This document shows positions 62,604 through 64,000 of a DNA stretch of 64,000 bases, one piece after another; the stretch's first letter is position 1, and every line of letters begins with the position of its first letter. Source of the stretch: Microbacterium elymi (GTDB taxonomy: Bacteria > Actinomycetota > Actinomycetes > Actinomycetales > Microbacteriaceae); contig NZ_CP091139.2 in NCBI RefSeq assembly GCF_021582895.2, positions 2,852,001 to 2,916,000 of the forward strand, read 5' to 3'. Under the pieces are notes generated by a model that was not told the origin of the DNA, did no database searches, and saw nothing but the letters and a program-made list of their open reading frames with translations. The position numbers were made by a program, and so were the translations under genes.

Positions 62604-64000
62604 TCAGGCGGCGAGCCGGTCCGCGTCCAGAATCGTGTACGCGTAGCCCTGCTCGGCGAGGAACCGCTGCCGGTTCTGGGCGAAGTCCTGGTCGACGGTG
62701 TCCCGGGCGATCAGGGTGTAGAAGCTCGCGGTGTGCCCTGATTCCTTCGGTCGCAGCAGGCGGCCCAGCCGCTGGGCCTCCTCCTGCCGCGAGCCGAACG
62801 ACCCCGACACCTGGATGGCCACGGATGCCTCGGGCAGATCGATCGAGAAGTTCGCGACCTTCGAGACGACCAGCACCTCGATCTCGCCCACCCGGAACGC
62901 CTGGTACAGCTCCTCGCGCTCGTCCACCGGGGTCGCCCCGGTGATCTTCGGAGCGTCCAGCGCCTCGGCCAGCACGTCGATCTGATCCAGATACTGGCCG
63001 ATCACCAGGATCCGCTCGCCTCGGTGCTTGGCCACCAGATCCTTGACCACGCCGATCTTGGCCGGCGCCGTGGCCGCGAGTCGGTACCGCTCGTCGTCGG
63101 CGGATGCCGCGTACTCGAGCCGGTCGTCGTCGGGCAGGTCGACCCGCACCTCATAGCAGACGGCCGGTGAGATGAAGCCCTGCGACTCGATCTCCTTCCA
63201 CGGCGCATCGAAGCGCTTCGGGCCGATCAGGCTGAACACGTCGCCTTCGCGGCCGTCCTCGCGCACCAGGGTGGCGGTCAGGCCCAGGCGCCGCCGCGCC
63301 TGCAGGTCGGCGGTGAGCTTGAACACCGGCGCGGGCAGCAGATGCACCTCGTCGTAGATGATCAGACCCCAGTCCAGCGCGTCCAGCAGGGCGAGGTGGG
63401 CGTACTGCCCCTTCCGCTTCGCCGTGAGGATCTGGTAGGTCGCGATCGTGACCGGCTTGACCTCTTTGACCTGGCCGGAGTACTCGCCGATCTCGTCCGC
63501 GGTCAGGCTCGTGCGGCGCAGCGAGCTCGTCGCGCCACTGCCGGGCGCTGACCGTGTTGGTCACCAGGATGAGGGTGGTCGTCTTGGTGGCCGCCATCGC
63601 CCCGGCCCCGACCAGGGTCTTGCCCGCGCCGCAGGGCAGCACCACGACGCCCGAGCCGCCCTCGGTGAAGATGTCGACCGCGTGCCGCTGGTACGGGCGC
63701 AGACTCCAGTCCTGCTCGGCGAGGTCGATCGGATGCGGCGTGCCCGGCGTGTACCCGGCGAGGTCCTCGGCCGGCCAGCCGATCTTCAGCAGCTCCTGCT
63801 TGATGTGACCGCGCGCCCAGGCGTCGACCAGGTACACGTCGGCGGAGGGATGCCCGACCAGCAGCGGCTGGATGCGCTTGTTCTTGGACACCTCGGTCAG
63901 GACCGCGGCATCCGTGGACTTCAGGATCAGCTGGCCGTCGGCATCCCGGTCGATGACCAGACGCCCGTACCGGTTGACGGTCTCGCGGATGTCGATCGAC
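62604..64000 (-). CDS. XPB/Rad25-type DNA helicase, 5' end outside window, one frame break
   Basis: Superfamily 2 helicase. Visible parts in protein order: an N-terminal domain with SKNKRIQPLLVGHPSADVYL, then WSLRPYQRHAVDIF, Walker A VVLPCGAGKTLVGAGAMA, TATYQILTAKRKGQYAHL, LIIYDEVHLLPAPVF (motif II), LGLTATLVREDGREGD (motif III), then the second RecA lobe ERILVIGQYLDQIDVLAEAL and QEEAQRLGRLLRPKES (motif VI). The frame breaks near 63522 (GCTCGCTGCG for GCTGCTGCG; expected RDELLRRTSLT). The start codon lies beyond position 64000. Confidence 0.93.

Overview
The window is about 64 kb of high-GC DNA from an actinobacterium. The gene content, GTG starts, gene order and protein sequences fit a Microbacterium-like member of the Microbacteriaceae. 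Several blocks keep order typical of Actinobacteria: topA-tmk-holB; gpmA/phoU/senX3/regX3; lpqE-like/carD/ispD-ispF/cysS/rlmB; and ppk next to a mutT1-like gene.

Layout. 1-6.1 kb: topA (5' end outside the window), tmk, holB, a secreted peptidase-like lipoprotein and tRNA-Thr(CGU). 6.2-16.1 kb: an EamA transporter, an MMPL exporter, nicotinamidase, a fatty acid desaturase, a HesB-like protein, an odd tRNA-Lys, an NmrA-like dehydrogenase fused to a degenerate kinase ATPase domain, an AraC regulator with a glyoxalase-fold gene, and a PabC-like enzyme. 16.1-20.3 kb: pstSCAB (minus strand) with a PHO box. 20.4-26.1 kb: an accessory stretch with a LysR regulator followed by genes that carry internal deletions (SDR, YrdC-like, MDR) and a monooxygenase/serine hydrolase chimera. 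26.2-30.0 kb: mutT1-like, ppk and glnR. 30-36.3 kb: small membrane proteins, nitrobindin-like, ygfZ, gpmA, phoU, senX3-regX3 and a lipoprotein. 36.4-41.5 kb: carD, ispDF, cysS, rlmB and an SDR. 41.6-49.1 kb: DUF4032, an MsmK-type ATPase, a DsbA-like protein, tRNA-Thr(UGU), a hydrolase, an acetyltransferase, a nitroreductase, msrB and DUF2332. 49.1-56.2 kb: DUF3263, LytR_C, groL under CIRCE control, an IS30 element, WXG100 and a two-component system. 56.2-60.5 kb: a Cys-rich regulator divergent from folE, an FAD reductase, folP and a RibD-type reductase. 60.6-64 kb: a secreted 5'-nucleotidase and the 3' part of an XPB-type helicase.

Functional links. Phosphate handling dominates: PstSCAB imports phosphate, PhoU/SenX3/RegX3 sense and regulate, Ppk stores polyphosphate, and a secreted 5'-nucleotidase scavenges phosphate. 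Two 11-nt-spaced PHO boxes, upstream of pstS and between phoU and senX3, tie these together. GlnR adds nitrogen control.

Main caveat. About 40 reading-frame breaks lie inside otherwise intact genes, many essential (topA, groL, ppk, folE). About 30 of those I traced are one extra base inside a GCTGC/GCAGC pentamer (read as GCTTGC, GCCTGC, GCTCGC or the complements). I treat these as systematic sequence errors and annotate such genes at full length, noting the break. The pseudogenes in 21.3-26.1 kb are different, because whole internal segments are missing.
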